Positions 8,621 to 16,900 of a stretch of DNA of 64,000 nt are shown here, one piece after another. The notes below the pieces were generated by a model. It ran no database searches, had not been told where the DNA came from, and worked only from the letters and a program-made list of their open reading frames with translations. Source of the stretch: JALZVT01 sp039029135 (GTDB lineage Bacteria; Pseudomonadota; Gammaproteobacteria; Pseudomonadales; Azotimanducaceae); NCBI GenBank assembly GCA_039029135.1, contig JBCCGT010000005.1:1-64000 (forward strand), written 5' to 3'. The translations under genes were made by a program, and so were the position numbers. How positions within the stretch are numbered: the first letter of the stretch is position 1; every line of letters starts with the position of its first letter.

Positions 8621-10462
8621 ATGCGAATCTACGTCGCCGCGATCATCGGATTTGCGCTGCTAGCCGGTGGGGGCGCGCACGCGGAACAGCGCTCTTTGTA
8701 TGTCATCTACGACAGCTCCAACTCCATGTGGGGCGAGCTCGACGACGGCACGCGTAAGTACGAAGCGGCCCGCGACGCGCTGAGCGCTGCGGTGACCGCC
8801 GAGGGTTCGATTTCGCTGCGCGCCTACGGTCACAGCCGTGCCGGCGACTGTCGCGACAGCGAGCTGCTGATTGAGGCGAGTGCCGCGAGCGCCGACGCCG
8901 TGCAGGCCATCCAGGGCCTGCGGCCGACGGGCAAGACGCCGATCAGCTATTCGCTGCGCGAGGCACGCAAAGACCTCGGCGACGAGGGCGAGATCCTGCT
9001 GATCAGCGACGGCATCGAGACCTGCGACGTCGACCCCTGCGAGCTGGTGAACGACTGGCGCGCGGCGGGCGTGCGGATTCGCGTGCACGTGGTGGGCGTC
9101 GGGCTCAACGAGCTGGAGCGGGGTGCGATGCAGTGCATCGCGGATGCGGGCAATGGCCAATACTTCGATGCGCGTACGGGCGTCGAGCTGCAGGAGGCGA
9201 TCGGTCAGGCCGACGACCTGCCTCCGCCGCAGCCGCGGGCGACGGATGACGCTGCAAGCTATGTGTTGCTGCTGTCCGGGGCGGACGATCAGGATCGCGG
9301 CTATGTGCTGGGCGGCGATCTCTACCGGAACGGCGAGCGCATCGACTCGCTGACGTCCAATGGCCGCAACCTGCTGCCGGGACCGGGAACCTACGACATC
9401 GAGGTCGGCGCGCTGCTGCGCGACGGCAGCGTCTATGAGCCGACGCGGCAGACGGTGACGATCAGCGCGCCCGGCGAGACGCGCGAACGCGTGATCGTCG
9501 CCGCACCCGCCCGCGTGAGCGCGACGTTTACGACCGCCGGCGAGCCGGTGCGCGGCGCGCTGGTGTCCGCGTGGCGCGACGGCGAGGAGGCCTTTCGGTT
9601 TCGCAGCTTCGATGAGGTGCTCGCGCGGCCGGGCGACTATCAGTTCCGGTCGCAGCCGAACGCGGACAACGCGCTCGAAGTCGGCGCGAGCCTGGTCGTG
9701 GGGCAACACACGGTCGTCGCCTTCGAGCTGCGGCAGACGGTCATGGTGCTGTTTCGCTATCCGCTGTTTAACGGCGAATTCGATCCCCGCACGGGTGAGC
9801 TGTATCAGGGCGATGATCTGCGCTACTCCGTCTCGCCGCGGCGGCTCAACCGCGTGCTGCCGGGCGAGTACGAGCTGCGCGACAAGTTTAGCGATCCGCT
9901 CAATCCGCTGGCGCCGCGCGCGGTGAGCGTCGGCACCGCGCCGGAGCAGACCATCGATGTGCCGATGGAGGTGGGCCTGATTGAGACCCACTACGCCGGC
10001 GCTGAGCGCGATTTCATCAATCCGAAGGTCACGCGCGTGTTCATACACGCCATCGATCCGCAGACCGGCGAATCGCGGGGCAGCGTGACGTCCGCCACCG
10101 GCCGCGTCGAGGTCGCCGTCGCCGGGCGCTATCGGGTCGAGGGGCACCGGACGGCGGGTTATTTCGCGCCGGCGACCATCGAGGTGAGCGCGGGCGAGTC
10201 GGTGACCGCCACGGTGGTCGCGCAGCCCGTCGCCGAGGTCAGCGTGATCTACGCGCCGGGCGACTACGAGCGCACCCCCGATCGCGCCTTTCTGGAACCG
10301 CTTGACGGTCAGCAGCCGCGCAAGACCTACATGACGCCCGGTACTGCTCTGAAGGTGCCGCCGGGTCGTTATCGCATCCGGCCGCATGGGGTTTCGGACG
10401 TTGCGCCGCTGGAGTTTGCGCTCAGCGCCGGCGAGGTCCGGGCGCTCGTGTTCCCGCGCTAG
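8621..10462 (+). CDS. Exported von Willebrand factor A domain protein
   Basis: 613 residues with a clear signal peptide (cleavage near AHA-EQ, about residue 21) followed at once by a VWA domain. The metal-ion-dependent adhesion site is intact: D31-S-S33-N-S35, a Thr in GKTP (about 110) and Asp in ISDGIETC. Two cysteine pairs (GDCRDS; ETCDVDPC) suggest disulfides in the periplasm. The rest is a series of beta-rich segments resembling repeated Ig/carboxypeptidase-regulatory-like modules. Partner and function are unknown. The island of lower GC begins directly after it. Confidence 0.85.
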   Translation: MRIYVAAIIGFALLAGGGAHAEQRSLYVIYDSSNSMWGELDDGTRKYEAARDALSAAVTAEGSISLRAYGHSRAGDCRDSELLIEASAASADAVQAIQGLRPTGKTPISYSLREARKDLGDEGEILLISDGIETCDVDPCELVNDWRAAGVRIRVHVVGVGLNELERGAMQCIADAGNGQYFDARTGVELQEAIGQADDLPPPQPRATDDAASYVLLLSGADDQDRGYVLGGDLYRNGERIDSLTSNGRNLLPGPGTYDIEVGALLRDGSVYEPTRQTVTISAPGETRERVIVAAPARVSATFTTAGEPVRGALVSAWRDGEEAFRFRSFDEVLARPGDYQFRSQPNADNALEVGASLVVGQHTVVAFELRQTVMVLFRYPLFNGEFDPRTGELYQGDDLRYSVSPRRLNRVLPGEYELRDKFSDPLNPLAPRAVSVGTAPEQTIDVPMEVGLIETHYAGAERDFINPKVTRVFIHAIDPQTGESRGSVTSATGRVEVAVAGRYRVEGHRTAGYFAPATIEVSAGESVTATVVAQPVAEVSVIYAPGDYERTPDRAFLEPLDGQQPRKTYMTPGTALKVPPGRYRIRPHGVSDVAPLEFALSAGEVRALVFPR

Positions 10463-10636
10463 TGGTCACAGTCGGTACCTGATCCGGCAGATAGTGTCAG
10501 ATCTCCGGGAAGTGGACTCGCGGCGTTGAAGCCAGAAGGTCGCAGTTCGAGCAGCAAAAGATCTGCGCCCACTTCTGCTTTCGGCGAGTTTCAAGAGTTG
10601 GCTGCAGGTCAATCGAGTCATGTTGACATGGCGTAT

Positions 10637-10663
10637 ATAATGTAACATCGTTTGTTGCATTAT
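10637..10663 (+). promoter_or_regulatory. Palindromic operator overlapping the -10 and start codon of the Rrf2 gene
   Basis: The arms ATAATGTAACA (10637-10647) and TGTTGCATTAT (10653-10663) are inverted copies with one mismatch in 11 and a 5-base spacer. The left arm overlaps TATAAT (10636-10641), and the right arm runs into the ATG at 10662. Dimeric Rrf2 regulators bind such sites, so autorepression is likely. A TTGACA at 10623-10628 is only 7 bases from this TATAAT and cannot be its -35. Confidence 0.7.
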
Positions 10664-11144
10664 GAGGAAAGACAGTCGAATCTTCGATGTGTTGCACGTT
10701 CTGTTGCATATGGCGGATCAAAACGAACCTCTGACCTCCACCTTTCTCGCGCAAGTGATGCGAACAAACCCTGTCGTTGTCCGACGCACACTAGGTGGCC
10801 TCAGGCAGCGAGGCTTAGTCGGCTCATCCAAAGGCAGGGCAGGAGGCTGGGCGCTCACCTGTGACCTTTCAGATATCACGCTGCTTGATATCTACCGAGC
10901 GGTCGGGCACCCCGTACTGTTCGCAGTTGGTCCCCGCAATCAGCCGTCCCAGTGTTTGGTTGAGAAAGCTGTGAATGATGCCGTGGGCTCCGCGATTGAC
11001 GAAGCTGAACAGATCTTGCTCCAGCACTTTGGCCAAATTTCGCTTCAGACCCTCTATGAGCGTTTCAGCCGAGACATGAATGCTCTCAGAGCCTCACTTT
11101 GCGACAGCGAGAAAGGTATCTCAGCTAGACAGAGCGTCAAATGA
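10662..11144 (+). CDS. Rrf2-family transcriptional regulator
   Basis: 160-residue winged-helix DNA-binding protein. The recognition region is VMRTNPVVVRRTLGGLRQRGLVGSSKGRAGGWAL (about residues 32-66), the hallmark of Rrf2/YwnA-like regulators. The iron-sulfur-binding three-cysteine cluster of IscR/NsrR is absent; only isolated cysteines remain, so an Fe-S sensor role is unlikely. The gene overlaps the following methyltransferase by 4 bases, and its own promoter carries a strong palindrome, so it probably controls this two-gene operon. Base composition is lower in GC than the flanks. Confidence 0.9.
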   Translation: MRKDSRIFDVLHVLLHMADQNEPLTSTFLAQVMRTNPVVVRRTLGGLRQRGLVGSSKGRAGGWALTCDLSDITLLDIYRAVGHPVLFAVGPRNQPSQCLVEKAVNDAVGSAIDEAEQILLQHFGQISLQTLYERFSRDMNALRASLCDSEKGISARQSVK

Positions 11145-11842
11145 CGAGTGAAGTTCAAAACCATTTTTTGAGAGCATTCGAAGATCCCGATTGGGTCCAG
11201 AGTTACAGCGACGGGCCCGTAAAGTTCACGCCTGGGTTCCTGGATGTGCACAAGATGGTCAACATACTGCTCCAAGAACGTGTCCCCAAGGAAGCACAGA
11301 TACTCGTGCACGGTGCTGGGGGAGGACTTGAATTGGAAGCACTGGCTGACGTCAATCCGACTTGGCGGTTTGTCGGCGTTGATCCCTCAAAACCGATGTT
11401 AGATGTAGCAGAAGCCCGGCTTGCGCCAGTCATGGATAGGGTGACCATGCACCATGGTTTTATCGAATCGGCACCGACAGGACCTTTCGATGGTGCAACC
11501 AGCCTTTTGACACTGCACTTTCTTGAGGCTAGCGAGCGAATTGATACGGTGAGAAAAATTGTGGGCCGGCTAAAACCTGGAGCGCCGTTTGTTGCTGTCC
11601 ATACTAGCTTGCCGGCAGCTCAAGCGAACAAGGATGTTTGGTGGTCACGATACCAAGCATTCGCCATTGCGTCCGGTGTTGATCCAGATAGGGCTTGCCA
11701 AGCCCGAGAGGCTGTCGCATCAATGCCGACCGTTTACGATGCGCATGTCGATATCCAGATTTTGGAAGATGCGGGACTCATCGGTGTGTCTACATTCTAT
11801 TCTGCGTTCACTTGGAGAGGTTGGATTGGGTACGCAGCATGA
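11141..11842 (+). CDS. Class I SAM-dependent methyltransferase
   Basis: 233 residues starting at the ATG that overlaps the Rrf2 stop by 4 bases. The SAM-binding segment is ILVHGAGGGLELEALAD (about residues 52-68), followed by the acidic strand end VGVDPSKPMLDVAEARL, and SLLTLHFLEAS as motif IV/post-motif. The substrate is unknown. Rrf2 regulators in this arrangement often control a resistance or detoxification enzyme, so methylation of a small toxic compound is a reasonable guess but no more. Confidence 0.85.
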   Translation: MTSEVQNHFLRAFEDPDWVQSYSDGPVKFTPGFLDVHKMVNILLQERVPKEAQILVHGAGGGLELEALADVNPTWRFVGVDPSKPMLDVAEARLAPVMDRVTMHHGFIESAPTGPFDGATSLLTLHFLEASERIDTVRKIVGRLKPGAPFVAVHTSLPAAQANKDVWWSRYQAFAIASGVDPDRACQAREAVASMPTVYDAHVDIQILEDAGLIGVSTFYSAFTWRGWIGYAA

Positions 11843-12243
11843 TCTGAATGGAGTGTCTTTTGTGGACTGAGATCAGCGCTGCGACTATTTCAACGAAGGG
11901 TTGCGTAAGAGTAGAGCCAAAGTCGTTTTGAGATTGTCGGTAAAGCCGACTTTCAGAATCCAGATAACGCTTGCTAACGGAGACCCGTAGCAGACGATCG
12001 ATCGGGACCTTGGTCTTCGATACCGATCATAGAGCCGACGGAATATCTGCATGTGTAGAGCACTTTCTTGTCATCCTCGCCGTCAGTGCGTTTGGCTTTG
12101 AGAGCTGCTCCCAGTAGCAGTATCGCCTGTTCGCGCCTGGCCAGTACGAGCACTTCTAATCCACTTACGATTGTCTATTGATGACCCAGAGCCGCCATAT
12201 CGATTTGGGATAGAGAGCGCTCTACGATTTATGGAGTGTCGCC
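11843..12243 (+). other. 401-base gap in the low-GC island, no supported gene
   Basis: No convincing protein on either strand; a minus-strand frame of about 60 codons between roughly 11990 and 12175 has no ribosome site and no recognisable similarity. Two alternative hairpins near 11920-11953 share a segment: GTCGG/CCGAC (11936-11940 with 11946-11950) and AAAGTCG/CGACTTT (11920-11926 with 11947-11953), the latter ending in TTT. This could be the terminator of the Rrf2-methyltransferase operon. Confidence 0.35.
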
Positions 12244-12477
12244 TTGAACGGCAATGATGATTTGGGATTCTCTGCCAAAGAACGGGGAGAGGAGATAGTG
12301 ATCTTTCACAAAGGTAGGAAGGCGACCACTCTGAGAGGCGCGTCGGCTGCTGAGTTCAGAGAGGATCTAGATCAACTGCCGTTTGAAGATCTACAACGAT
12401 TGATGGCTCGAATAACTGGAAATTACAAACATGGAAACGAAAGAGTTGCCAAGAATCATCCGAGAAATAAACGTTAG
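12244..12477 (+). CDS. Small conserved hypothetical protein
   Basis: 77 residues from a TTG start, with GGAG 7-10 bases upstream; there is no in-frame ATG. The pattern KGRKATTLRGASAAEF followed by LMARITGNYKHGNER is one I have seen in small uncharacterised proteobacterial proteins. Its charged character and lack of membrane segment suggest a cytoplasmic protein. It stands alone in the island with gaps on both sides. Function unknown. Confidence 0.6.
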   Translation: MNGNDDLGFSAKERGEEIVIFHKGRKATTLRGASAAEFREDLDQLPFEDLQRLMARITGNYKHGNERVAKNHPRNKR

Positions 12478-12590
12478 TTCATCCAATATCTGGCTGTGTC
12501 CGGTCACATCCTGAGACCCGGTCATACGCGAGACTTCCCGGGTGGTCGACATCGAGGAAGCGAACATTCGCGACGTGAAAGAGCGAGATC

Positions 12591-12602
12591 GGGTTCGAAC
12601 CC
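12591..12602. other. Perfect 12-base palindrome resembling a tRNA T-arm
   Basis: GGGTTCGAACCC is self-complementary and looks like the T-loop sequence of a tRNA, but no acceptor, D or anticodon arm fits around it. It sits inside the low-GC island between the small conserved gene and the TrmO-like gene. It could be a remnant of a tRNA-directed insertion; this is weak. Confidence 0.25.
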
Positions 12603-12731
12603 CACAACCGACGCCGACCTGAGAGACTCTGAATGGCGCATATCTTGATCTGGTTGATGAGGAACCGACGGATTCGTCACTCTCGTCCTTTATCCCTGGA
12701 TTATCCGGATAGCTGAGAATTGGGAGGCGCC

Positions 12732-13202
12732 GTGGAAAGGATCGCGATTAGTGTAGAGCCAATTGGCACAGTTCAGTCTACGAGAACAGAGCCAATTGAT
12801 GACAATTGGGATAAAGAGCAGTCTGTGCTTGTGCTTGATCCGAATGTTCTCGGGACTTCAGCAACGCAGGGCATCGAAGAATTTTCACATATCGAGGTCC
12901 TTTTTGTATTCGACCGAGTACTACGCAGTAAAGTCCAATACGATGCCCGCAGGCCTAGAGGAAACCCGGCTTGGCCGGAAATCGGCATACTCGCGCAGCG
13001 AGGAAAAAATCGACCGAACAGAATTGGCGCCACGATTTGTGAAGTGATCGCAGTGGAGAGCCTCAGAATAACCGTCAAAGGTCTCGATGCGATTGATGGC
13101 ACGCCTATCATCGACGTTAAGCCCGTGATGAAAGAGTTCCTGCCGAGGTCGGAGGTAGTGCAGCCGGGATGGACCACCGAAATCATGGCCGAGTACTGGT
13201 AG
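12732..13202 (+). CDS. TrmO/TsaA-family protein (tRNA m6t6A37 methyltransferase-like)
   Basis: 156 residues. The family pattern is clear: PIGTVQST near the start, WDKEQSVLVLDP, EEFSHIEVLFVFDR, then RRPRGNPAWPEIGILAQRGKNRPNRIGAT and DGTPIIDVKPV. TrmO adds the N6-methyl group of m6t6A37 in some tRNAs and uses a beta-barrel fold unlike class I methyltransferases. I prefer the GTG at 12732, which has GGGAGG just upstream, over the TTG at 12720. This member sits in a lower-GC island rather than a housekeeping context, so it may be an acquired paralogue with another substrate. Confidence 0.8.
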   Translation: MERIAISVEPIGTVQSTRTEPIDDNWDKEQSVLVLDPNVLGTSATQGIEEFSHIEVLFVFDRVLRSKVQYDARRPRGNPAWPEIGILAQRGKNRPNRIGATICEVIAVESLRITVKGLDAIDGTPIIDVKPVMKEFLPRSEVVQPGWTTEIMAEYW

Positions 13203-13376
13203 GTGCAGGATCGGACCATTGACTCACATCCGCTTCCTGCCGAATTCAACCATCTAGTGCCTCGGATGAGCACGCTTCTCAGCGTCCCCGTTGAGGTGGA
13301 GCTTTGGCCAAATCTGACAACAACTTTCGGGTTCATTTTGAATCAACACAGCTAGCACACCTAAGCGTGCCCAAAC

Positions 13377-13967
13377 CTACGCGGGCCAGCCGTCGGGTCG
13401 GGTCGCGTTGCGATAGCGCCAGTAGATCCGGGTCATCTCGTCGTCGCGGGTCTGCCAATCGGCACCCGCACCGCCCAGATCCTGCTCCAACTGATCCAGC
13501 ATGTAGTGCCAGCCGCAGGCGATAGAGTTCGGCGCCCGCTTGTGGGGGGCGAACCGATCGCTGAACGTCAGCAGGCAGCCGTCGCCGGCGGGCGCCAGCG
13601 TCCAGCGCAGCACGTGCGGCCCCGCGTCGATCCCGTCCGCCGTGTAGTAGTCGATAGTGAACTCGAGCAGCCGCGGCGGCTCGTATGCGCTCACCACGCC
13701 CGGGTCCCGGACCCAATCGGCGGGATCGCGGCTGTTGTTCAGGATCAGCTCCATCGCGCCGCCGACCCGAGGTTCGAAGTCCCAGCTCGCGCGGGCCCAG
13801 CGCGAGATCTCGCCGGAATCTGTGATGGCGCGCCAGACGCGCTCGGGCGGGTGCTTCAGCAGTCGTTCGTAGTGCAGCTGCTGCGCGCCGTCGCTGCCCA
13901 GCAGGATTCGACCGTCGCCGTGCTCGAAGGGTTGGGGCGCGACTTCCAGGGTGTGTTCAGGCGTCAT
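13377..13967 (-). CDS. SRPBCC/AHSA1 (START-like) domain protein
   Basis: 196 residues with a START-like fold signature: LLKHPPERVWRAITDSGEISRW (about 35-57), DFEPRVGGAMELI, and the C-terminal GWHYMLDQLEQDLGG helix. Members bind hydrophobic ligands or stimulate Hsp90; many are encoded next to an ArsR repressor, as here. The ArsR gene lies 50 bases upstream on the same strand, so the pair is probably one operon controlled by it. Ligand unknown. Confidence 0.85.
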   Translation of the reverse strand: MTPEHTLEVAPQPFEHGDGRILLGSDGAQQLHYERLLKHPPERVWRAITDSGEISRWARASWDFEPRVGGAMELILNNSRDPADWVRDPGVVSAYEPPRLLEFTIDYYTADGIDAGPHVLRWTLAPAGDGCLLTFSDRFAPHKRAPNSIACGWHYMLDQLEQDLGGAGADWQTRDDEMTRIYWRYRNATRPDGWPA

Positions 13968-14017
13968 GCTCGGCTCCTCTGCTTGTATGTGCTCGTGCTC
14001 GCCGATCGCGTCGGCGT

Positions 14018-14320
14018 TCAGTCTTCGTCGTCCAAATAGCGCTCCAGCGCGTCCAGCTCCTGTGACCAGTAGCGGCGGTACTCATCCAGCCAGCTATCCA
14101 GTTCGTCGAAGGGGTTGCGGCGCAGGTTGAACCAGCGCTTCTGACCCTGCGGCCGCACCTCGACGAAACCGGCGCTGCGCAGCGCCTTTAGATGCTTCGA
14201 TGCCATGGGCTGGCTGATGCGCAGTCGGTCCGCCAATTCGTTGACCGTGGCCGGACCGAGTCGCAGTTGGGCGAGGATCTCGCGGCGGCGGGGCTCGGCG
14301 ATGGCGCTGAAGGCATCCAT
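14018..14320 (-). CDS. ArsR-family winged-helix repressor
   Basis: About 100 residues from the ATG at 14320 (MDAFSAIAEPRRREIL). The helix-turn-helix is VNELADRLRISQPMASKHLKALRSAGFV (about 28-55). The metal-binding ELCVCDL motif of ArsR/SmtB is absent; this is the SdpR-like, non-metal subgroup commonly paired with SRPBCC genes. The open frame continues upstream to 14449, but that part covers the promoter and operator. The C-terminal helix (WLDEYRRYWSQELDALERYL) is the dimer/effector part. Confidence 0.85.
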   Translation of the reverse strand: MDAFSAIAEPRRREILAQLRLGPATVNELADRLRISQPMASKHLKALRSAGFVEVRPQGQKRWFNLRRNPFDELDSWLDEYRRYWSQELDALERYLDDED

Positions 14321-14367
14321 TGATTGGTGGGTTCCTGGTGCTGTGTTGATGGTGCGTTGGTGGCCTA

Positions 14368-14397
14368 TATATTCTTTATAAAGAATATAACTGTCAA
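14368..14397 (-). promoter_or_regulatory. ArsR promoter with 22-bp perfect palindrome
   Basis: The 22 bases at 14368-14389 (half-site TATATTCTTTA) are a perfect palindrome. On the minus strand a perfect -35 TTGACA lies at 14397-14392 directly upstream, with an AATATA-type -10 about 18 bases on, within the palindrome. A repressor bound here would block RNA polymerase, so this is the likely operator of the ArsR-SRPBCC operon. Confidence 0.7.
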
Positions 14398-14501
14398 GGA
14401 ATATTATTCGTCGCATTGGGCGAGCATGGTCGGCAGGGTCGTGTCGCACGTCGCGCGGCGTCGAACGCCGCTACCGCGGTTCCGCTCTGGGGCGCACGCT
14501 G

Positions 14502-15752
14502 GTGGTCGTGAATCCTCATGCGTACACGAGCTACCGTCCGTTTCGCTGGCTGGGCTATGGGATGTTGGGCACCTGTGCGCTGCTGCTGAATCCGCAGGCG
14601 CCGATTCTGCTGGTGTGTGCCGTTGTCGTCGGCGCGTCGATTGTCGACGTACTGGGTGCGGTTCTCGCGACGCCACCGGAGCTCGTGCTGCGACGCGTGA
14701 TGCTGGCGGAGATCGCGGTTCTGCCGGGGGCGTTGGCCGGTATGGGCGTGGCCGCGCCGCTGCCGCTCGCCGCTCCGATCTGCGTTCTGATCGGCGGCGT
14801 TGCGGCCTGCGGGGCGCGCTTCGCTTCATCGGGTAGCTGCGCCTACGGGCTTGGTGTGCTGGTGGCCTGGGCGACGGGAATTGATGTGCTCGGCGGCCTC
14901 GATCTCGGCGCCGGGCTGCCGCTGCTGCTGCTGGGTGCCTTTGGCCTGGGCGTGGCGGACGTTGCTCAGCGGCGCGCTCTGGAACTTGCGGCGCATCGCC
15001 GCCAGTGGCAGGTGCGTCTGCGCGCGGTCGAACCTTTTGTGCCCGCGGCGCTCAGCGGTCGGGACGGCGCCGCCGGCGCGAACAACGCCCGTGCGATCAA
15101 GGGCGACGGCAATGATGCGGCGACGCGCGCCTGGCTGACCATTGCCGTGATCGACGTCGTGGACTTCACCGCGACGAGCGAGCGTCACTCGCCGGAGACC
15201 GTGACGGGCGTGCTGGATGACCTGATCGACGCCGCCGTCGTCGCGGCCGACGCGACCGGCGGTGTGGTCGACAAGTTTCTCGGCGACGGACTGCTGGTGA
15301 TCTTCAAGCACGCCGACCGGCCATCGGCTGTCGTTGCGGCGCTCGATTTTCAGCGTGCGTTCTCGGCGCGCATGGCGCGCCTGGGCGGCCGCTTCGAGAG
15401 TCTCGGTCTGCGCGAGCGGCTGCGGTGGCGCTGCGGTATTGCCTCGGGCTTTTGCTCGCAGGGACCCCGGGGCACGGGCACCGTTCGGGCGTTCACGGTG
15501 ATCGGCGGCGCCGTGGCGCTGGCGGAACGGCTGCAGGCGGCCTGCGCGCCTGACGAGGTGATGGTTTGTCAGGCCAGCGCCCGGCTGCTGACCGACGCGC
15601 AGGAGGGGTCTGATGCGGCTGTGTCCGCGCCGGCGATCGCGCGTCCGGGCGAGTCGTGGCAGCTAACTGAGACGTCGCTAACACTAAAGGGCTTCGGCTC
15701 GGTGCGGGGCTATCGCGCGACCCCCATCTTGGCTAAGGTGCGGCCCGCGTAG
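14502..15752 (+). CDS. Membrane class III adenylate/guanylate cyclase
   Basis: 416 residues. The first about 150 contain four to six hydrophobic helices; a basic linker follows (RRALELAAHRRQWQVRLR), then the cyclase domain (about 210-400). The metal-binding aspartates are visible in VIDVVDFTATSERH and KFLGDGLLVIF, consistent with catalytic activity. It would make a cyclic nucleotide in response to a membrane signal. The start is uncertain: GTG at 14502 gives the full frame, and an ATG about 20 codons later is also possible. hemE follows after 20 bases. A CRP-type site at 33921-33938 shows that a cyclic-nucleotide regulator may exist in this genome. Confidence 0.85.
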   Translation: MVVNPHAYTSYRPFRWLGYGMLGTCALLLNPQAPILLVCAVVVGASIVDVLGAVLATPPELVLRRVMLAEIAVLPGALAGMGVAAPLPLAAPICVLIGGVAACGARFASSGSCAYGLGVLVAWATGIDVLGGLDLGAGLPLLLLGAFGLGVADVAQRRALELAAHRRQWQVRLRAVEPFVPAALSGRDGAAGANNARAIKGDGNDAATRAWLTIAVIDVVDFTATSERHSPETVTGVLDDLIDAAVVAADATGGVVDKFLGDGLLVIFKHADRPSAVVAALDFQRAFSARMARLGGRFESLGLRERLRWRCGIASGFCSQGPRGTGTVRAFTVIGGAVALAERLQAACAPDEVMVCQASARLLTDAQEGSDAAVSAPAIARPGESWQLTETSLTLKGFGSVRGYRATPILAKVRPA

Positions 15753-15772
15753 GTAGGAAAGGGCGACGTCCT

Positions 15773-16867
15773 TTGGCGGCTGCTGGAAACGACTCGGCGC
15801 AGGACGCCGGAAGCGACAACCCGACGGGTTCCTCCCGCGAGAAGGTGTTTCTTCGCGCCTGTCACGGCGCGCCCGTGCCGCACACCCCCATCTGGCTCAA
15901 CCGGCAGGCCGGTCGCTATATGCCGGAGTATCACGCGCTCAAGGGTAAGACGGCGAGCCTCGACTTTTTTACCAACGCGGATATGGCGGCGCAGGCTACG
16001 CTTGATGCCCAGCGCATTCTCGGCGTCGACGCGGCGATCATGTTTGCCGATCTTCTGCCCATTCTGGTTCCCATGGGACTGCCGCTCGAATACCAGCCGG
16101 GCGTCGGCCCGGTGTTCGAGAATCCGGTCCGCACTCCGACGGACGTGACCGCGCTGCGCGAGCTGGATGCGCGCGAGGGCACCGGCTATATCGCCGATAC
16201 CGTCACCAACATTCTTTCGGGGTTGCCGGCCGACATCGCGCTGATTGGCTTCGCCGGCGCGCCATTTACGCTTGCGTCTTACGCCGTCGAAGGTCGCGGC
16301 TCGCGCAACTACGTCTGGGTAAAACGCCTGATGTACGAGGCACCCGAGGCGTGGAATGCGCTGATGGACAAGCTGACGCGGGCGCTGCTGGGCTATCTCG
16401 AGCTGCAGATCGAGGCGGGCGTCGACGCGGTACAGCTTTTCGATAGCTGGGTGGGCTGTCTGTCCGAGGCGGACTTCCGCCGCTATGCGTTGCCGCACAC
16501 GAAGCGCCTGATCGACGGCCTCAAGGCGCTGCCTCGACGGGTGCCTATCATCTATTTCGGCACCGGCAATCATCATCTGCTTGAGGCTGTCCGCGAGGCC
16601 AATCCCGACGTGCTGGCGCTGGACTGGCGCACGCCGCTAGGCGATACCTGGTCGCGGCTGGGGTGCACCGCCGTGCAGGGCAACATGGACCCGATCGTGC
16701 TGTGCGCTGACAAGGCGAGCATCGCGACTCAGGCCGATCGCATACTCGGCGAGGCTGCCGGCCGGGACGGGCATATCTTCAATCTCGGTCACGGCATCAT
16801 CCCGGAGACGCCAGTCGACAACGTGAAGTTTCTCGTGGACCACGTGCACGAGCGGGCGCGACGCTAG
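15773..16867 (+). CDS. hemE: Uroporphyrinogen III decarboxylase
   Basis: Cytoplasmic heme-biosynthesis enzyme converting uroporphyrinogen III to coproporphyrinogen III. Signature PIWLNRQAGRYMPEY is near residue 40, then MFADLL (substrate-binding Asp) and GFAGAPFTLASYAVEG. The start is TTG at 15773 with AGGAAAGG upstream, giving 364 residues including an extra Ser/Asn-rich N-terminal leader of about 20 compared with the usual protein; no ATG lies in this leader. Heme supply is relevant to the many cytochromes c in the window, but the gene is not physically linked to them. Confidence 0.95.
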   Translation: MAAAGNDSAQDAGSDNPTGSSREKVFLRACHGAPVPHTPIWLNRQAGRYMPEYHALKGKTASLDFFTNADMAAQATLDAQRILGVDAAIMFADLLPILVPMGLPLEYQPGVGPVFENPVRTPTDVTALRELDAREGTGYIADTVTNILSGLPADIALIGFAGAPFTLASYAVEGRGSRNYVWVKRLMYEAPEAWNALMDKLTRALLGYLELQIEAGVDAVQLFDSWVGCLSEADFRRYALPHTKRLIDGLKALPRRVPIIYFGTGNHHLLEAVREANPDVLALDWRTPLGDTWSRLGCTAVQGNMDPIVLCADKASIATQADRILGEAAGRDGHIFNLGHGIIPETPVDNVKFLVDHVHERARR

Positions 16868-16900
16868 CTGCGGTTGTTCGTGAACCTTTCAAACTAGCGC

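Noticed and set aside
10623..10641. TTGACA plus TATAAT as a sigma-70 promoter of the Rrf2 gene
   Set aside because: The spacer is only 7 bases; the two hexamers cannot be used together. TATAAT alone may still be the -10.
11990..12175. Minus-strand frame of about 60 codons in the island gap
   Set aside because: No start with ribosome site and no recognisable similarity; likely chance in AT-richer DNA.
12541..12640. tRNA gene around GGGTTCGAACCC
   Set aside because: No acceptor, D-arm or anticodon arm can be folded at the right distances.
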